Notes: generated by a model not told the origin, from the sequence alone. Positions 26,001 through 35,101 are shown, counted from the first letter of the stretch. The stretch is DNA of 64,000 nt from Arthrobacter sp. FB24 (GCF_000196235.1 NC_008538.1:1-64000); one strand, 5' to 3'. Translations and numbers: made by a program.

Positions 26001-26442
26001 TGGTGGCGCCGGGCGGATATGGACGAATTCACAAGCCGCCCGAGCTGTGACTGTTAACCGCAAATGGCCGCCTTTTTTCACAGCTGGGTTCGCGGTTTTC
26101 GCACAGATGGCCTCGAATGAGCTGCGGTGCGTGAGGCGGTCACCTCTGCCGGGTACACGTTTAGCGGCAACTAACTCTTCGACGCGGTACACAGCCTCTG
26201 CCAGGGAAAGCGGCCGTCCCCGCCGACGGCGAGGCCGCGCGCATCACTCAGGCCAGGCACAAGGGCCCGCGTAACCCGATACCTTACTCCTGACTCCGGT
26301 CAAGGACAGTCGTAGAGCACCGGCACCGGATGGTGAAACTGAACCCCTCCCTGGCACGTTGAAACCTATGGTCGTGACCTGCGAGGAAACCCCCGGCCGG
26401 TACCCTTGGATTATCGAACCGGCACGGAAGGAAGGAAACGTT

Positions 26443-26922
26443 GTGACCGCAGTATCGCGCGGCCCCGTCACCGCTTTCCTCCTCCGTGCAGGATTTCTGA
26501 CCGCGGCCCTGGCCATCATCGCCGGAATCTTCGGCATGCACATCATGACCGATGCGCAGAACATGACCGCGGAGCATGGCATCTCCGTGACAGCTGCGGC
26601 CCCGGCCATGGCGCAGATGGAAGGCATGCCGACCGGTGCCAACGCCGGCCACGGGCCAGGGTTGTCACCGGCTGCGGCACCAGTGGTCGGTGCGGCTACC
26701 GGGTTGTCGTCTTCCTGTTCCGCTGCAGGGTCGTGCCCCGAGATGTCCGCCACGGGCAATGCCTGCGTGCTGTCACAGGGAAACACGCCTCAGACAGCTC
26801 CCATGCCGGGAACGGCACCGTCCGCGCTGCCGGATTTCGCTGGCGCGGCCGTCGTCGGCACCAACTATTCCTACTCACCGGGCAGCCCTTCCCCGGGCGA
26901 GCTCTGTATCAGCCGGACGTAA
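26443..26922 (+). CDS. DUF6153 family membrane-anchored protein
   Basis: A 159-aa protein with one N-terminal membrane segment (FLLRAGFLTAALAIIAGIFG followed by MHIMTDAQNM) and a His/Met/Cys-containing extracytoplasmic tail (MAQMEGMPTGANAGHGPG, SSSCSAAGSCPEMSATGNAC). This fits DUF6153, a family frequent in actinobacterial copper loci; Met, His and Cys residues are plausible Cu(I) ligands. GTG 26443 is chosen because GGAAGGAAGGAAAC precedes it; an in-frame ATG at 26359 would add 28 residues without a ribosome-binding site. It heads the run of copper-associated genes. Confidence 0.7.
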   Translation: MTAVSRGPVTAFLLRAGFLTAALAIIAGIFGMHIMTDAQNMTAEHGISVTAAAPAMAQMEGMPTGANAGHGPGLSPAAAPVVGAATGLSSSCSAAGSCPEMSATGNACVLSQGNTPQTAPMPGTAPSALPDFAGAAVVGTNYSYSPGSPSPGELCISRT

Positions 26923-27070
26923 GCCGGCACGCTTGCGCCGTGTCCTTCCCCGGCGCATAGTCCAGCCACCAGCACGCGTGAAACAGTCCGGTCTCCGGCC
27001 GGGCCGGCCACTGCGCGCAATGTCCAAGGCGCCCTGAGCGCCGCTGATACTTTTGAGGACCCTGATTTTC

Positions 27071-27712
27071 ATGAAGAAGACCCTGACCCTTTCCGCTGCC
27101 GCCATCGCCGCAGCAATCGCCCTCGCCGGCTGCTCCGCCGGTTCGGGGACCGGCAGTCCGGAGGCAAGCACCACGTCCGGCATGAACCACGGCAGCTCCG
27201 GCACGGCTTCAAGCTCAGCCCCGGCAGCTTCGGCAGCAGCTTCGGCGGAGTTCAACGACGCGGACACCATGTTCGCGCAGATGATGATCCCGCACCACAC
27301 CCAGGCCGTGGCCATGAGCGACATCATGCTCAAGAAAGAAGGCATTCCCGCCGCGGTGACAGACCTTGCCACCAAGATCAAAGCGGCCCAAGGCCCCGAG
27401 ATCGAGAAAATGACCGGCTGGCTGGAAAGCTGGGGCCAGCCCACAATGATGCCCACGAACATGCCTTCGACCCACAGCATGTCCGGGATGATGGGCCAGG
27501 ACGACATGGCCAAACTCGAGGCCGCGCAGGGCACCGAGGCCGCCAGGCTGTTCCTGACCCAGATGATCGCCCACCATGAGGGCGCCGTCATGATGGCCAA
27601 GACCGAAACCACCGACGGCAAGAACGCCGACGCCGTCCAGCTCAGCAAGGAGATCGTGAGCTCCCAGGAAGCCGAAATCCAGGAAATGAAAGACCTCCTG
27701 GCCACCCTGTAG
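27071..27712 (+). CDS. DUF305 lipoprotein
   Basis: A 213-aa lipoprotein: the lipobox LAGC places the modified cysteine near residue 22, followed by a Ser/Ala linker. Two repeated ferritin-like helical units follow, each with the DUF305 signature: FAQMMIPHHTQAVAMSDIML and LTQMIAHHEGAVMMAKTE. The His-His-Met pattern suggests metal binding, and family members are common in copper-responsive loci; a direct role is not proven. ATG 27071 follows GAGGA by 11 nt. A strong hairpin follows the stop codon. Confidence 0.85.
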   Translation: MKKTLTLSAAAIAAAIALAGCSAGSGTGSPEASTTSGMNHGSSGTASSSAPAASAAASAEFNDADTMFAQMMIPHHTQAVAMSDIMLKKEGIPAAVTDLATKIKAAQGPEIEKMTGWLESWGQPTMMPTNMPSTHSMSGMMGQDDMAKLEAAQGTEAARLFLTQMIAHHEGAVMMAKTETTDGKNADAVQLSKEIVSSQEAEIQEMKDLLATL

Positions 27713-27725
27713 CCAGCCCACATCC

Positions 27726-27756
27726 GGCACCGGCCCCCTTCCCGGGGGCCGGTGCC
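27726..27756 (+). terminator. 13-bp perfect hairpin after the DUF305 gene
   Basis: GGCACCGGCCCCC, loop TTCCC, GGGGGCCGGTGCC. There is no T-run, as is common for high-GC hairpins; it may end transcription or stabilise the upstream mRNA. Confidence 0.65.
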
Positions 27757-27794
27757 CTCCCACAGACATTCCCGTTGAGCCTTTGGAGTTCCCC

Positions 27795-28685
27795 GTGCCC
27801 CTGCACTCTTTGACCCGTCCCCGTCCAGCGGCTGCCCTCGCCGCAGCCGCCGCCCTCCTGCTGACCCTGACCGCCTGCACCCCCGGCTCCACCACCGATA
27901 CGCCGGAGGCCGGCACCGCACCGACCACTGCGGCCCCGGGCCTTCCCAGCTCCCACGTCCATGGACTCACCGTGAACGGCACAACCGGCCAGGTGCTGCT
28001 GGCCACCCACGACGGCCTCTTCGACGTCACCAAGTCCCCGGCCACCAAAATCGGTGACACCAACGACCTGATGGGCTTCACCACAGCCGGTGACAAGGGC
28101 CCGTTTTACGCCTCCGGCCACCCTGGGCCCGGATCGGACCTGCCCAACCCGATGGGTTTGCTGAAGTCCACTGATGGCGGCAAAACCTGGGAACAGCTCT
28201 CCCGGCAGGGCGAATCCGACTTCCACGCCATGACCACCACCAAATCCGGCATCATTGCCTCCGATGGGACGCTGCGCACCAGCCCCGACGGGAAGACCTG
28301 GAAAACCGTGTCAGCCGGGTTTACCCCGGCAGTCCTGGCCGGGCATCCCGGCAGTGACACCGTTCTGGCCACCACCCAGGAAGGAATCCAGCGCTCCACC
28401 GACGCCGGCACCACATGGAAGCCGCTGGAAGGCGGCCCCGTGATCCAGTTCGCCGCCTTCGCGAACCCGACCGAGGCCGTAGGTGCTGAACCCAACGGTA
28501 CCGTGCACTACTCCGCTGACACCGGACAGACCTGGACGAAGAAGGGCCGCATCGAGGCCCAGGTGCTGGCCATCGCCGCAGTCAAGGGCGACGACGGCAG
28601 TCCACGGATCTGGGCTGCCACCCCGGACGGGATCGTTGCCTCCACGGACGGAGGAATGACGTTCCAGCCAGCCGGCGCCGAATAG
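27795..28685 (+). CDS. BNR-repeat (F510_1955-type) lipoprotein
   Basis: A 296-aa exported beta-propeller-like protein. The lipobox LTAC lies near residue 28. Asp-box motifs recur: STDGGKTWEQLS, SPDGKTWKTVS, STDAGTTWKPLE, SADTGQTWTKKG and STDGGMTFQPA. Such proteins are annotated as F510_1955-family glycosyl hydrolases, but no catalytic residues can be assigned and sugar hydrolysis is doubtful. The family regularly sits with DUF305 and DUF6153 in actinobacterial metal islands. GTG 27795 has GGAG six bases upstream; an earlier TTG is possible. Confidence 0.75.
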   Translation: MPLHSLTRPRPAAALAAAAALLLTLTACTPGSTTDTPEAGTAPTTAAPGLPSSHVHGLTVNGTTGQVLLATHDGLFDVTKSPATKIGDTNDLMGFTTAGDKGPFYASGHPGPGSDLPNPMGLLKSTDGGKTWEQLSRQGESDFHAMTTTKSGIIASDGTLRTSPDGKTWKTVSAGFTPAVLAGHPGSDTVLATTQEGIQRSTDAGTTWKPLEGGPVIQFAAFANPTEAVGAEPNGTVHYSADTGQTWTKKGRIEAQVLAIAAVKGDDGSPRIWAATPDGIVASTDGGMTFQPAGAE

Positions 28686-28800
28686 CCCCGTGATTCCGGG
28701 TTGTCCCTGACCTGTCGGGCGTACCGCCGGCGGGTCTAGGGTGAGGGGGACGGCCGGGAACGGCCCGGCCGCCCCCTCGCCCAGCGACAGGAGCCACCCC

Positions 28801-29208
28801 ATGAGCCACCACGTCAGCGCCATGCTCAACGCCCACCCCCAGGCAGACCCTGCCATGAGCCGGGACAGCCTGGCCGGATGTATTGCCGCCTGCTTCGAGT
28901 GCGCCCAGACATGCACGGCCTGCGCGGACGCGTGTCTGGGCGAGGACATGGTCGCCGAGCTCACCACCTGTATCCGGACAGATTTGGACTGCGCCGATGT
29001 CTGCGCGGCCACAGGGAACCTCCTGTCCCGGCAGACCGGAGGGCAGAGTCCCATCACGCTTGCGGCGTTGGAGGCCTGCCGGGCAGCGTGCGCCGCCTGC
29101 GCCGAAGAGTGCCAAAAGCACGCGGGGATGCACGAGCACTGCCGGATCTGTGCCGAAGCCTGCCGCCGCTGCGAAGCCGCGTGCGGTGTCCTGCTGGCCG
29201 CAGGCTAG
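28801..29208 (+). CDS. Four-helix-bundle copper-storage-type protein (Csp/DUF326)
   Basis: A 135-aa protein with many cysteines lining predicted helices: CIAACFECAQTCTACADACL, CIRTDLDCADVCA, CRAACAACAEECQKHAGMHE and CRICAEACRRCEAAC. This is the DUF326/Csp pattern, in which a four-helix bundle stores many Cu(I) ions. There is no signal peptide, so it would act in the cytosol like Csp3. ATG 28801 follows CAGGAGCCACCCC. The other copper-associated genes upstream support the role. Confidence 0.88.
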   Translation: MSHHVSAMLNAHPQADPAMSRDSLAGCIAACFECAQTCTACADACLGEDMVAELTTCIRTDLDCADVCAATGNLLSRQTGGQSPITLAALEACRAACAACAEECQKHAGMHEHCRICAEACRRCEAACGVLLAAG

Positions 29209-29676
29209 GACCTTTCGGTAGCTGCGCGTTCTTAGGGCACGGGGGCCGGGGCCGGGCACAAGGCGTTCAGGACGACGACGTTAACCAGCCGGAGTACACC
29301 GTCAAGAACACGCCCGTGGTCTGCACCCCGTTCAATGAGCCCTACCAGGAAGCCTGGAGGTTGTGCCGGCGCGGCCGCACGGGTGCAGCCGTGACCTCGA
29401 CGGCTGCGCAGACGAAAAATTCGTGCGGACGACTTCTGAACTGACAGCGACGTTCCAGAACAAGTGCAGACGAGTGTGAAATTCCGTGCAGATGGCTCCT
29501 GAGAATGTCAATCTGATTCGGTCCCACTTTGAGCGGAAATCGCAGTTTGAGGGGGCCCACTGGGGGGGCGTGATGCGGCCGGGCCGCTTGCACTTTCGTC
29601 GCAATTCCAACACGAAAGTGACAGCCTGGTACTCGTTGTCTTTGAGTGCGGGTAGCCTCGGCGGGACGGTGACGGG
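29209..29676. other. Non-coding stretch, possible old insertion remnant
   Basis: About 470 bases lie between the Csp gene and the convergent merR. A hairpin CACTTTCGT / ACGAAAGTG (stem 9 bp, around 29590-29620) and a GTGCAGA repeat (29464, 29487) are visible. The composition resembles worn insertion-sequence ends, but no family can be named and no gene is supported. Confidence 0.4.
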
Positions 29677-30069
29677 TCAGAGGTAGCGGCAGATCTCGTC
29701 TGGGGGGCAGGCCTCGGGTTGTTTGGGTTCGGCTGCCTGGGCGTAAAGCTGGGAGATCGTTTCCCTAAGGGCCAGGAGCTCAGTGGTCTGGGCATCAAGC
29801 TCTGTCAAGCGCTGCCCGAGCAATTCCCGGACGTGCGAGCACGGCGTCTGGCCTCGGTCGCGGATGTTCAGGATCTGCCTGATCTGGGCGAGGGTGAGCC
29901 CTGCGGCCTGGCCGCGGTGGATGAAACCGATCCGGCCCACGACGTCTTCTGAGTAATCGCGGTAGCCGGAGGCGGTGCGTTCGGCGGGAGGAAGCAGCCC
30001 TTCTGCTTCGTAGAACCGCAGGGTCTTGGTCGTGGTCCCGGTTGTTTCTGCGACCTGCCCGATCTTCAT
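29677..30069 (-). CDS. merR: MerR-family metal-responsive regulator
   Basis: A 130-aa MerR protein: the winged HTH is at 1-70 (MKIGQVAETTGTTTKTLRFY, ASGYRDYSEDVVGRIGFI), followed by a dimerisation helix and a metal loop. Cysteines lie at 77, 121 and 127 (CSHVRELL; CPPDEIC). Cys77 occupies the position that is cysteine in Hg, Pb, Cd and Zn sensors and serine in the Cu(I) sensor CueR, so a thiophilic divalent metal is likely. It is divergent from merA, with a MerR-type operator between them. The symbol rests on that context. Confidence 0.8.
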   Translation of the reverse strand: MKIGQVAETTGTTTKTLRFYEAEGLLPPAERTASGYRDYSEDVVGRIGFIHRGQAAGLTLAQIRQILNIRDRGQTPCSHVRELLGQRLTELDAQTTELLALRETISQLYAQAAEPKQPEACPPDEICRYL

Positions 30070-30101
30070 CTTCGCCGCTCTCCCTCATGCAATGCATCGA
30101 C

Positions 30102-30133
30102 TTGACCTTCCACTGTACTGGAAGGTTGATGAT
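30102..30133 (+). promoter_or_regulatory. MerR-type operator/promoter of merA
   Basis: TTGACC (-35, 30102-30107) and TGATGA/GATGAT (-10) are 19-20 bp apart, the overlong spacer typical of MerR-controlled promoters. Within the spacer lies the dyad ACCTTCCA, 6 bp, TGGAAGGT (30105-30126), which closely resembles CueR-type operators. Confidence 0.8.
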
Positions 30134-30174
30134 GGTTCCAAAGGGCTTTTTGATGCATTGGGAAGGACAGCGGT

Positions 30175-31605
30175 ATGGGAAACGAACGGTTCGATCTGGC
30201 GATCATCGGTTCCGGTGGCGCGGCGTTTGCGGCCGCGATCCGGGCCAGGGGGCTGGGCAAGCGGGTAGTGATGATTGAGCGTGGCACCTTGGGCGGGACA
30301 TGCGTGAACACCGGGTGCGTGCCGTCGAAGGCGCTCCTGGCTGCCGCGGACGCCCGGCACGTGGCGTTGGACTCGGCCCGCTTCCCCGGCGTGATGGCCT
30401 CGGCCGGGGCCGTGGACATTTCGGCCCTCATCGAGGGCAAGGCTGCACTTGTTGAAAGCATGCGGACAGAGAAGTACGTCGACCTTGCCGCGGACTATGG
30501 CTGGGCCATGCTCCAGGGAGACGCGGTATTCACCGGGACCCAGGACACACCTCTGCTCCAGGTCACCTCACCGGGCGGTGCCGTTGAGACGATCGAGGCC
30601 GCACACTACCTTGTGGCCACCGGCTCCACACCATGGGCGCCGCCCGTTCCCGGACTGGCCGAGACCGGCTACCTGACCTCGACCACGGCGATGGAACTGG
30701 ACGAAGTGCCCGAATCGTTGCTGGTCCTTGGCGGCGGCTATGTCGCCCTAGAGCAGGCGCAGCTGTTCTCCCGGCTCGGCTCCCGCGTGACTATGCTCGT
30801 CCGCTCCAGGCTCACCTCGCACGAGGAGCCGGAAGTATCCAAGGCGCTGGCCGGGGTCTTCGCGGATGAGGGGATCCGGGTGGTCCGGCGGGCCACCGTG
30901 GACTCAGTGAGCCTCGATGAGGCCACCGGCGGGGTCAGCGCCACCGCTTCGGTGGCCGGTGGACAGGAAGTGTTCCGGGCCTCCCGGCTGCTCGTGGCCC
31001 TGGGGCGCCGGCCCGTCACCGAGGGGCTGAACCTCGACGCCGTCGGGGTGAAGACCGGCACGTCCGGTGAGATCGTGGTCGATTCCCGTCTGGCCAGCTC
31101 GAACCCCAGGATCTGGGCTGCAGGGGATGTCACCGGCCACCGTGAGTTCGTCTACGTCGCCGCGGCCCACGGCGCCCTTGCCGTGGAGAACGCGTTTACC
31201 GACGCCGTGGATGAGGTCGACTACCGGCATCTGCCGCGGGTGACCTTCACCAGCCCGGCTGTGGGTGCCGTCGGGATGACTGAGCAGGACGCGGTCGCTG
31301 CCGGTATCCGCTGCGACTGCCGGGTGCTGCCCCTGAACTACGTCCCCAGGGCCCTGGTCAACCGCGATACCCGGGGATTCATCAAAGTCGTTGCCGACCG
31401 TGACACCGGCCGGATCGTGGGCCTCACCGCCGTGGCCAAGGACGCGGGCGAGCTGGCCGCCGCGGGCGTCTACCTGCTCGAGGCGGGGATGACCACCGGG
31501 CAGGTCGCCGGCATGTGGAGCCCCTACCTGACCATGGCCGAGGGCATCAGGATCGCCTGCAAGGCCTTCACCACAGACGTCTCCAAACTCTCCTGCTGCG
31601 CCTAA
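30175..31605 (+). CDS. merA: Mercuric reductase
   Basis: A 476-aa flavin disulfide oxidoreductase that reduces Hg(II) to volatile Hg(0) with NADPH in the cytosol. The FAD-binding GSGGAAFAA is at 12-20, the redox pair is Cys43/Cys48 in GGTCVNTGCVPSKALL, and the C-terminal vicinal cysteines (KLSCCA, 474-475) are the MerA hallmark that delivers Hg(II). The N-terminal heavy-metal-associated domain found in many MerA proteins is absent. ATG 30175 follows GGAAGGA. No merB, merT or merP gene is visible, so uptake may be non-specific. Confidence 0.93.
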   Translation: MGNERFDLAIIGSGGAAFAAAIRARGLGKRVVMIERGTLGGTCVNTGCVPSKALLAAADARHVALDSARFPGVMASAGAVDISALIEGKAALVESMRTEKYVDLAADYGWAMLQGDAVFTGTQDTPLLQVTSPGGAVETIEAAHYLVATGSTPWAPPVPGLAETGYLTSTTAMELDEVPESLLVLGGGYVALEQAQLFSRLGSRVTMLVRSRLTSHEEPEVSKALAGVFADEGIRVVRRATVDSVSLDEATGGVSATASVAGGQEVFRASRLLVALGRRPVTEGLNLDAVGVKTGTSGEIVVDSRLASSNPRIWAAGDVTGHREFVYVAAAHGALAVENAFTDAVDEVDYRHLPRVTFTSPAVGAVGMTEQDAVAAGIRCDCRVLPLNYVPRALVNRDTRGFIKVVADRDTGRIVGLTAVAKDAGELAAAGVYLLEAGMTTGQVAGMWSPYLTMAEGIRIACKAFTTDVSKLSCCA

Positions 31606-31851
31606 AACGCGGCCCCCTCCGCCTGAAGAAAGGAAACGCCATACCACCACGTGAGAATTGGTGAAGATATCCGGCCTTCGGCGGTGATTCGTGTCGCACC
31701 GTTGATCTTGTTCTCAGAATCGATGTTCACCTCCCGGCTACCGGCCGGACACAGGGAAGTCCGGACATGTGAAGGTTTCGCTCTTAGGGTTTCAACCCGG
31801 GCACCAACCCCTTCATTCACTCGTTCGCAGTTTTTCCTTGGGAGATCCCTG

Positions 31852-33351
31852 ATGCGCCGCACCCTATCCATGCTTACTTCAACGGCGGCGGTTGCCGCCG
31901 TGCTAACAGCCGTCGCTGTCAGCGCCCCCGCCACCGCCGCCCCGGAGGGGAACAACGGCCGGACCAAGAACGTCATTTACCTGCTCGGCGACGGCATGGG
32001 CCGTACCCACGTCACCGCCGGCCGTGAACGCTTCTACGGAGCCGCAGGCAAACTGGCCATGGAAACCCTTCCGGCCCAGGGCTACGTCAGCACTTACGCC
32101 GTGGAAAAGAACTCCGGCCAGCCCGGTCAGACTGACTTCAAACCGAACCTCGTCACCGATTCCGCCTCCGCCGCCACCGCCTGGGCCTCCGGGGTGAAGA
32201 CCTACAACGCCGCCCTCGGCGTGGACGCCAAGGGCGCAGTGGTCCCGACAATGATGGAACTGGCCAAGAAGGCCGGCTACCGCACAGGCAACGTCTCCAC
32301 CGCCGAGATTACGGACGCTACCCCGGCCTCGCAGATGAGCCACTCCCTCGCCCGCGGCTGCCAGGGTCCTGTCTACTCAGCCGCCGCGTGCCAGGACACC
32401 AGCATCACCGGCACCCCGCTGCCGACCAGTGACGTCCGCGTCACCCCGATTGCGGACCAGATCGCCCGCAACGGCACAGCAGACGTCATCTTTGGTGGCG
32501 GCTTAAGCCGTTTCGACGCCACGGACGAAACCGCGTTGAAGGAGCAGGGCTATTCGGTCCTGGGCTCGGTCTCGAGCCAGATCCCCGCCACCCGCGCGGA
32601 CCTGAACGGGGCCGCCGGTGAGAAGGTCTTCGGCTTGTTCAACAAGGGCAACCTGACCGTCGAGAAAGCCAAGCAGGACAACCCCGCCGCGCCTCAGGCG
32701 CAGGAGCCCTCCCTGCCGGAGATGACCAAGAAGGCCATCGAACTGCTCGATAAGAAAAAGGAAAAAGACTCCAAGGGCGACGGGTTCTACCTGCAGATTG
32801 AGGGGGCTTTGATTGACAAGCGCTCCCACGCCAACGACGCGGCCCAGGCCCTTGAGGAAATCAAGGCCTTCGACGACTCGGTCGCCGCTGCCCTGGATTT
32901 CGCCAAGAAGGACGGCAACACCTTGGTCATCGTGACTGCAGACCATGAAACAGGCGGCTTCAGCGTCATCGAAAAGGGCTCCTTCACCAACGCCGAAGCA
33001 GCCGGGCCCCCGGCCAACGTCGATTCCGGCAACACCGCCAATAGCTCCACCCCGACCCGGCCTGGCGGAAACGTCAAGGACCCGACCCGCTCGAGCGGCA
33101 TCATCAACGGCGCCGGCGCTGCAGACCCGAAGAACTTCGGCCCGGCCACCTTCCGGACCCCGAATGACCCAGCCGAGGTCAAGGACGGCTCCAAGGAGGC
33201 CAGTCTCTGGCTGAACTACCTTTCGGGCAACCACACCGGTGCCGACGTGCCTGTTTACGCTTACGGCTCAGGATCAGAACAGTTGCAGGGCAGCGTGGAC
33301 AACACCGATCTGTTCGACATCGTGGGCAACGCCTTGCGCGTCCTGCGCTGA
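31852..33351 (+). CDS. Secreted PhoA-type alkaline phosphatase
   Basis: A 499-aa enzyme with a cleavable signal peptide (ends near VSAPATAA, residue about 30). Active-site motifs of the PhoA family are all present: YLLGDGMG near 46, the nucleophilic serine in TDSASAATAWASG near 103, EGALIDKRSHAND, VTADHETGG and NHTGADVPVYA. It would release phosphate outside the cell. Within this metal island its phosphate could precipitate metals, as PbrB does in the Cupriavidus lead system; that is inference. ATG 31852 follows TTGGGAG. A hairpin follows the gene. No convincing Pho box was found in the 246 bases upstream. Confidence 0.9.
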   Translation: MRRTLSMLTSTAAVAAVLTAVAVSAPATAAPEGNNGRTKNVIYLLGDGMGRTHVTAGRERFYGAAGKLAMETLPAQGYVSTYAVEKNSGQPGQTDFKPNLVTDSASAATAWASGVKTYNAALGVDAKGAVVPTMMELAKKAGYRTGNVSTAEITDATPASQMSHSLARGCQGPVYSAAACQDTSITGTPLPTSDVRVTPIADQIARNGTADVIFGGGLSRFDATDETALKEQGYSVLGSVSSQIPATRADLNGAAGEKVFGLFNKGNLTVEKAKQDNPAAPQAQEPSLPEMTKKAIELLDKKKEKDSKGDGFYLQIEGALIDKRSHANDAAQALEEIKAFDDSVAAALDFAKKDGNTLVIVTADHETGGFSVIEKGSFTNAEAAGPPANVDSGNTANSSTPTRPGGNVKDPTRSSGIINGAGAADPKNFGPATFRTPNDPAEVKDGSKEASLWLNYLSGNHTGADVPVYAYGSGSEQLQGSVDNTDLFDIVGNALRVLR

Positions 33352-33381
33352 CCTTCGCGGAGAACTAAAACTGCAAGACTG

Positions 33382-33422
33382 GCCGTGGCCCGGGGGGACA
33401 AGAACGAACCCCGGGCCACGGC
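33382..33422 (+). terminator. 14-bp perfect hairpin between phosphatase and partner gene
   Basis: GCCGTGGCCCGGGG (33382-33395) pairs with CCCCGGGCCACGGC (33409-33422) over a 13-base loop. It lies 30 bases after the phosphatase stop and 17 before the next ATG, so it could tune the ratio of the two products. Confidence 0.65.
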
Positions 33423-33439
33423 ACATCCAAAGGAACACC

Positions 33440-33973
33440 ATGAACCGCAAATCCCGGATTCTCCTGATGGCAACCCTCGTTGCTGCATCCCTCGCAGTAC
33501 TTGCATTCGTCGTACTGGGCAGACAGGGCTCTACCTCTCCGGCCGGCGACAAGGTCCCGCTGGCCGCCGCGAAAACATCTTTCCCTGGCCTTGCCGCTGC
33601 CGAGGGTGAACCGGACCTGCCCGGACTCCAGACGACCCGGCCGGCCCCCGGCCAGGTCCTCCATGTCCGGGGCCCCTTTGATGACAGGCTGGTCTTTGAA
33701 GGCCTGACCTTCGACGGTCAGGCAGCCACAGGAGCGGTCAGGATCACCGGTGATGTCAGCAAACTGCTCGATCTCCAGATACTCGCCGGGTTCTACGATG
33801 ACCGGGGCACCATGGTCGGAACCGCCCGTTTCGTCCACCACCTCGGCAGCCAAGGACACAGCCACTCCGGAGCGCCGGAAGAACGTGAAGAGTTCAGCAT
33901 TCCCGTACCGGCCGAGATTAAGGCCAAAGCCGTTTCAACGGCAGTAGGCGTACCCGTCCTCGTCAATGAATAA
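33440..33973 (+). CDS. Small membrane-anchored protein following the phosphatase
   Basis: A 177-aa protein with one N-terminal membrane or signal segment (ILLMATLVAASLAVLAFVVL) and an extracytoplasmic domain of about 140 residues (LHVRGPFDDRLVFEGLTFDG, LQILAGFYDDRGTMVGTARF). A His-rich turn, FVHHLGSQGHSHSG, could bind metal. ATG 33440 follows AAAGGA. No family is recognised. Its placement directly behind the phosphatase suggests that it anchors, chaperones or supplies metal to that enzyme, or is itself a metal-binding surface protein. Confidence 0.6.
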   Translation: MNRKSRILLMATLVAASLAVLAFVVLGRQGSTSPAGDKVPLAAAKTSFPGLAAAEGEPDLPGLQTTRPAPGQVLHVRGPFDDRLVFEGLTFDGQAATGAVRITGDVSKLLDLQILAGFYDDRGTMVGTARFVHHLGSQGHSHSGAPEEREEFSIPVPAEIKAKAVSTAVGVPVLVNE

Positions 33974-34105
33974 TTTGTCCCGAAGACCCAGGGACCAGCT
34001 GTCTTGCCCGCGGATGCCACCACCCGGCTGAACGAGCCTGCCGCCTTCGCTCAGCTGCTGCAGGGTTCCTCGCCACCGGGAGACGCAGGAAGCGCATCAT
34101 CTAGC

Positions 34106-35101
34106 ATGGGTACGGTGAAAACCCGCAATCTCCCCGCGTGGGTGGAGCGTCATCAGATCGGCCTGTACCTTGCGGCCATCGCTGTCGGCGTTGCCCTCGG
34201 CTTTCTTGCTCCCGGCTCGGTGGGGGCGCTGGAGCGCTCGATTTACCCGGCCCTCGGACTGCTGCTCTATGCGACTTTTCTCGGGGTTCCCTTTGCCTCC
34301 ATCGGCGCGGCAGTCAGGGATCTGCGGTTCCTGGCGACAGTGCTGGTCCTGAACTTCGTCGTCGTTCCCGCTGTGGTGTTTGGTCTGACTCGGTTTGTCG
34401 CCGGAGATCCGGCGCTGGTGGTCGGCGTCATGCTCGTACTCCTGACGCCGTGCATCGACTACGTCATTGTCTTCACCGGTTTGGCCGGAGGGGCCAGTGA
34501 CCGGCTCCTGGCCGCCGCTCCGGTATTGATGTTCGTGCAGATGCTCCTGCTACCGGTGTTCCTGTGGGTTTTCATCGGCCCCGACGTGGCTGGGGCTATT
34601 GACCCGGCACCGTTTGTCGAGGCCCTGATCGTTCTGATCATCATTCCCCTGGCCGCAGCGGCCCTGACCCAGGCGCTGGCCCGCCGGACAAACCTGGGCC
34701 GGACCGTCATGGCGGCCATGCAGGCTTCGATGGTTCCCCTCATGATGGTCACGCTGACCGTGGTAGTCGGTTCACAGATCACAGGAGTGAGCAGGGAACT
34801 TGGCTCGCTGCTTGTGGTGGTTCCGGTCTATGTGGCTTTCCTGCTGGTGATGGTTCCGCTGGGACTGTTGGCGGCCAAAGGCGCCCGCCTCGATCCTGCG
34901 TCCACCCGTGCCGTTGTCTTCAGTGGCGCTACCCGAAATTCGCTGGTTGTGCTGCCGCTGGCGCTGGCGCTTCCCGGGCCGCTGGCCTTGGCCGCGCTGG
35001 TCGTCGTCACCCAAACTCTCGTCGAACTGATCGGCATGGTCCTCTACGTCCAGTTCCTTCCCCTGATCGTGCCCAAGGAACCCAACCGGCAGCCCGCCTA
35101 A
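34106..35101 (+). CDS. ACR3/BASS-like arsenic resistance permease
   Basis: A 331-aa polytopic membrane protein with about ten hydrophobic segments. LTPCIDYVIVFTGLAGGASD places a cysteine in the conserved membrane helix where ACR3-type arsenite carriers have one, and the overall form is that of actinobacterial 'arsenic resistance proteins' of the BASS superfamily. It would export arsenite or a related oxyanion. No arsR or arsC lies beside it, so the substrate is uncertain. The start at ATG 34106 is preferred; upstream in-frame codons encode a polar stretch unlike the family. Confidence 0.7.
   Translation: MGTVKTRNLPAWVERHQIGLYLAAIAVGVALGFLAPGSVGALERSIYPALGLLLYATFLGVPFASIGAAVRDLRFLATVLVLNFVVVPAVVFGLTRFVAGDPALVVGVMLVLLTPCIDYVIVFTGLAGGASDRLLAAAPVLMFVQMLLLPVFLWVFIGPDVAGAIDPAPFVEALIVLIIIPLAAAALTQALARRTNLGRTVMAAMQASMVPLMMVTLTVVVGSQITGVSRELGSLLVVVPVYVAFLLVMVPLGLLAAKGARLDPASTRAVVFSGATRNSLVVLPLALALPGPLALAALVVVTQTLVELIGMVLYVQFLPLIVPKEPNRQPA

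Noticed and set aside
31724..31740. GTTCACC as a Pho box before the alkaline phosphatase
   Set aside because: Only one copy is present; actinobacterial PhoP sites need at least two direct repeats.
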